From positions 1-64,000 of the forward strand of contig NZ_BMVV01000002.1 of assembly GCF_014650895.1 (NCBI RefSeq): a DNA stretch of 64,000 bases, given 5' to 3'. The number at the start of each line of letters is the position of its first letter. The first letter of the stretch is position 1. The notes beneath the pieces are model-generated. The model made no database searches. It was not told the origin of the DNA and saw nothing but the letters and a program-made list of their open reading frames with translations. The translations under genes were made by a program, and so were the position numbers. The stretch is from Streptomyces omiyaensis. GTDB lineage: Bacteria; Actinomycetota; Actinomycetes; Streptomycetales; Streptomycetaceae. Positions 61,538-64,000 of this stretch are shown one piece after another.

Positions 61538-62994
61538 ACACCGGCAACAACGAGCCGAACGAGACCGCGGCCCCCGCCGCGCCGGGCGGCTGGGAGCCGA
61601 TCCCGCAGAGCGAGGGGTACGACGAGGGCGCGACCGCCTTCGTCCACCTGCCGCCGGAGTTCATGCTGGACGGGGTGCCGCTGGAGGCCCCCGGCCACGG
61701 CTACACGCCGCCGATGATCGTGCCGCTCCAGCCGCTGGCGCAGCCCGTCGCGGCCGACCCGGAGGCGGCCGGCACCTGGCCGGGGCACCTCGCGGCGGAG
61801 CCGGAGCACCACGGCGAGGGCGTCGAGTTCTTCGCGCCGGAGCCGGAGCACGGCTTCGGGACCGGCCCCGAGCCGCTGCCCCACGGGTACGGCGACGAGA
61901 CCGCGGGCGCGCCGGTGGCGCGGCCGTACGGGGGGAACGACCCGCACGCGACGGCGGAGTGGCACTTCGGCGCGACGGGGCAGTGGGAGGTCCCCGAGGC
62001 CCCGGAGGCGCGGCTCGCGCCCGAGGCCCCGCTCGTCCCGGAGGCCCCGCTCGCCCCGGAGGCGTACGAGGTCCCGGGCCGGCTCGCGGACTTCCCCGCC
62101 GCCCCGGCCGGGGAGGCGCCCGCGCCCGCCTCGTACGAGCAGGCCCCGCCGACCCTGCCGGGCGGCGCGCCGGCGCCGTGGGCGGTGCCGGACGCCGTCG
62201 GGGAGCCGGTCGCCGCCGAGGAGCCGGAGCCCGCCGCCGGGCCCGCGGAGGAGCCCGTCGGGGAGTCCGGGGCCGAAGCCCCGGCCGACGCCGGGCCCGA
62301 GCCGGAACCGGAGCCCGGGCCCGTGGCGGACCCCGGACACGCGGCGACCGCCGCGGCCGTCCCGGACGCCCCGGCGCCCTCGTACACCTCCGTCGACAGC
62401 GACGAGCACCCGCACACCTCCTACGTCCTGCGGGTCAACGGCGCCGACCGGCCCGTCACCGACTCCTGGATCGGCGAGTCGCTGCTCTACGTGCTCCGCG
62501 AGCGGCTGGGTCTCGCCGGGGCCAAGGACGGCTGCTCGCAGGGCGAGTGCGGGGCGTGCAACGTCCAGGTGGACGGGCGGCTCGTCGCCTCCTGCCTGGT
62601 GCCGGCCGCGACCGCCGCCGGCTCCGAGGTGCGGACCGTCGAGGGCCTCGCGGCGGACGGCGAGCCGTCCGACGTGCAGCGGGCCCTCACGCGCTGCGGC
62701 ACCGTGCAGTGCGGCTTCTGCATCCCCGGCATGTGCATGACCGTGCACGACCTGCTGGAGGGCAACCACGCCCCCACCGAACTGGAGACCCGCCAGGCCC
62801 TCGCCGGCAACCTCTGCCGCTGCTCCGGCTACAAGGGCGTGCTCCAGGCCGTCGAGGACGTCGTCGCCGAGCGCGCCGCCGCGGCCGCCGACCACGCCGC
62901 CGCCGGCGAGGACGACGCCACCGGCCGCATCCCGCACCAGCTTCCGCACCCCACCCACGACGGCCCGCACCAGCACGACGGAGGCAGGGCGTGA
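61534..62994 (+). CDS. Molybdenum hydroxylase 2Fe-2S subunit with large N-terminal extension
   Basis: The 486-residue protein ends with a normal XdhC/CoxS-type iron-sulfur module: plant ferredoxin-like site CSQGECGACNVQVDG with a fourth Cys in SCLVPA, then CGFCIPGMC and GNLCRCSGYKGV. The module occupies about residues 294-460. The first 290 residues are an Ala/Pro/Glu/Gly-rich low-complexity extension (EAPEARLAPEAPLVPEAPL), not present in ordinary members of about 160-200 residues. The C-terminus is His-rich (HQLPHPTHDGPHQHDGG). The GTG at 61534 overlaps the FAD subunit stop, so the extension appears to be translated. Confidence 0.87.
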   Translation: MNTGNNEPNETAAPAAPGGWEPIPQSEGYDEGATAFVHLPPEFMLDGVPLEAPGHGYTPPMIVPLQPLAQPVAADPEAAGTWPGHLAAEPEHHGEGVEFFAPEPEHGFGTGPEPLPHGYGDETAGAPVARPYGGNDPHATAEWHFGATGQWEVPEAPEARLAPEAPLVPEAPLAPEAYEVPGRLADFPAAPAGEAPAPASYEQAPPTLPGGAPAPWAVPDAVGEPVAAEEPEPAAGPAEEPVGESGAEAPADAGPEPEPEPGPVADPGHAATAAAVPDAPAPSYTSVDSDEHPHTSYVLRVNGADRPVTDSWIGESLLYVLRERLGLAGAKDGCSQGECGACNVQVDGRLVASCLVPAATAAGSEVRTVEGLAADGEPSDVQRALTRCGTVQCGFCIPGMCMTVHDLLEGNHAPTELETRQALAGNLCRCSGYKGVLQAVEDVVAERAAAAADHAAAGEDDATGRIPHQLPHPTHDGPHQHDGGRA

Positions 62995-64000
62995 GCAGCG
63001 ACGCGACGACCGCCATTCCCACGCTCCCCTTCGCGGAGGCCGCCGGAGCCGCGCCCGAGGCCGAGGCCCCGCTCCGCGGACTCGGCGCCTCCCTCCCGCA
63101 GGCCGACGCCCGCGCGAAGGCCGAGGGCACCTTCCCGTACGCCTCCGACCTGTGGGCCGAGGGCCTGCTGTGGGCCGCGCTCCTGCGCTCCCCGCACGCG
63201 CACGCCCGGATCGTCTCCGTCGACACCTCGGCCGCCGAGGCCATGCCCGGCGTCCGGGCCGTGGTGACGGCCGCCGACGTGCCCGGCGCGGCCACCTACG
63301 GCCGGCGCGTCGCCGACCGGCCCGTCTTCGCCGACGGACTGGTCCGGCACCACGGCGAGGCCATCGCCGCCGTCGCCGCCGACCACCCCGACACCGCCCG
63401 GCTCGCCACCGCCGCCATCCTCGTCGAGTACGAGCTCCTGGAGCCCGTCACCGATCCGGAGAAGGCCTTCGAGGCCGAGCCCCTCCACCCCGACGGCAAC
63501 CTCGTCCGCCACATCCCGCTGAGCTTCGGCGACCCGGACGCCACCGGCGAGGTCGTCGTCGAGGGCCTCTACCGGGTCGGCCGCCAGGACCCCGCCCCGA
63601 TCGGCGCCGAGGCCGGACTCGCCGTCCCCCGCCCCGACGGCGGCGTCGAGCTCTACACCGCCTCCACCGACCCGCACACCGACCGCGACCTCGCCGCCGC
63701 CTGCTTCGGCCTCGCGCCCGACCAGGTCAAGATCGTCGTCACCGGTGTGCCCGGCGCCACCGGCGACCGCGAGGACCCCGGCTTCCAGATCCCGCTCGGC
63801 CTGCTCGCGCTGCGCACCGGCTGCCCGGTGAAGCTCACCGCCACCCGCGAGGAGTCCTTCCTCGGCCACGCCCACCGCCACCCCACCCTGCTGCGCTACC
63901 GCCACCACGCCGACGCCGAGGGCCGGCTGGTGAAGGTCGAGGCGCAGATCCTCCTCGACGCCGGCGCCTACGCCGACTCCTCCTCGGAGTCCCTCGCCGC
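62991..64000 (+). CDS. Molybdenum hydroxylase catalytic subunit (truncated by window end)
   Basis: The frame starts at GTG 62991, overlapping the previous stop by four bases, and runs open to the end of the window (about 336 residues). It shows the N-terminal xanthine dehydrogenase large-subunit hammerhead domain: ARAKAEGTFPYASDL, LLRSPHAHARIVSVDTSAAE, PGVRAVVTAADVPG, and then AAILVEYELLEPV and the start of the Mo-binding domain (LTATREESFLGHAHRHP). The molybdopterin-binding and catalytic Glu regions lie beyond the window. Together with the two genes before it this is a complete S-M-L hydroxylase operon. Confidence 0.9.
   Translation, partial: MSSDATTAIPTLPFAEAAGAAPEAEAPLRGLGASLPQADARAKAEGTFPYASDLWAEGLLWAALLRSPHAHARIVSVDTSAAEAMPGVRAVVTAADVPGAATYGRRVADRPVFADGLVRHHGEAIAAVAADHPDTARLATAAILVEYELLEPVTDPEKAFEAEPLHPDGNLVRHIPLSFGDPDATGEVVVEGLYRVGRQDPAPIGAEAGLAVPRPDGGVELYTASTDPHTDRDLAAACFGLAPDQVKIVVTGVPGATGDREDPGFQIPLGLLALRTGCPVKLTATREESFLGHAHRHPTLLRYRHHADAEGRLVKVEAQILLDAGAYADSSSESLA

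Overview
This is a high-GC chromosomal window from a Streptomyces-type actinomycete. The evidence is the strong G/C third-position bias, frequent GTG and TTG starts, a 5S rRNA end of actinobacterial type, a tmRNA tag reading ANTKRDSFALAA, and signature actinobacterial genes: mtrA-mtrB-lpqB, an NAD-glutamate dehydrogenase of about 180 kDa, an OmpR-type DNA-binding domain fused to a HemD-like domain, an LAETG sortase signal and DUF3039. From memory the gene order matches the central core of the S. coelicolor chromosome (roughly SCO3014 down to SCO2940). I see no insertion sequence, prophage, CRISPR array or tRNA.

Layout. 1-370: the 3' end of a 5S rRNA gene and terminators. 371-11230: a membrane protein gene, the MtrAB-LpqB envelope signalling operon, comF, a long-form ribosome hibernation factor, a NarL-type regulator, an AlkX/YcaQ-like DNA glycosylase and a GNAT enzyme. 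11469-16983: secA, an Rv3235-like protein, a DUF6912-like protein, a HAD hydrolase and a DJ-1/PfpI protein. 17404-26572: the giant GDH, a GT87-like glycosyltransferase, a TagGH/Wzm-Wzt-type exporter and a TetR regulator. 26573-27236: gene-free, with an 18-bp tandem repeat. 27237-36343: a very large FHA/FtsK-like ATPase carrying an internal 16-residue repeat array, divergent from two Ser/Thr kinases (PkaA- and PkaB-like), then prfB. 36719-41757: a repeat-rich LAETG surface protein, a 60-residue zinc-ribbon membrane protein, ftsE-ftsX, an S41 protease and smpB. 41835-42200: tmRNA. 42284-47941: a divergent MFS/LysR pair, narK-nnaR for nitrate use and a GNAT enzyme. 48004-55347: a HelD-family RNA polymerase-remodelling ATPase, a strong small-RNA candidate, malic enzyme, hupA, murA, a YqgE protein and a DUF3039 protein. 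55479-60355: a chitin-sugar ABC importer operon ending in a GH20 hexosaminidase, with a DasR-like site upstream and no ATPase gene of its own. 60662-64000: a three-subunit molybdenum hydroxylase operon cut by the window end.

The genes form several working groups: envelope and growth control (MtrAB-LpqB, FtsEX, S41 protease, MurA, the two kinases with the FHA ATPase), translation quality and stasis (HPF, PrfB, SmpB-tmRNA, HelD acting on RNA polymerase), nitrogen metabolism (GDH, NarK-NnaR), and nutrient scavenging (aminosugar importer, GH20, molybdenum hydroxylase). The most interesting parts are the FHA/FtsK ATPase with its repeat array between the Walker motifs, the structured RNA at 50382-50530, the GGASTD surface protein with its palindrome-rich leader, the pseudoknot-capable hpf leader, and the Arg/Pro insertion in the ABC ATPase.
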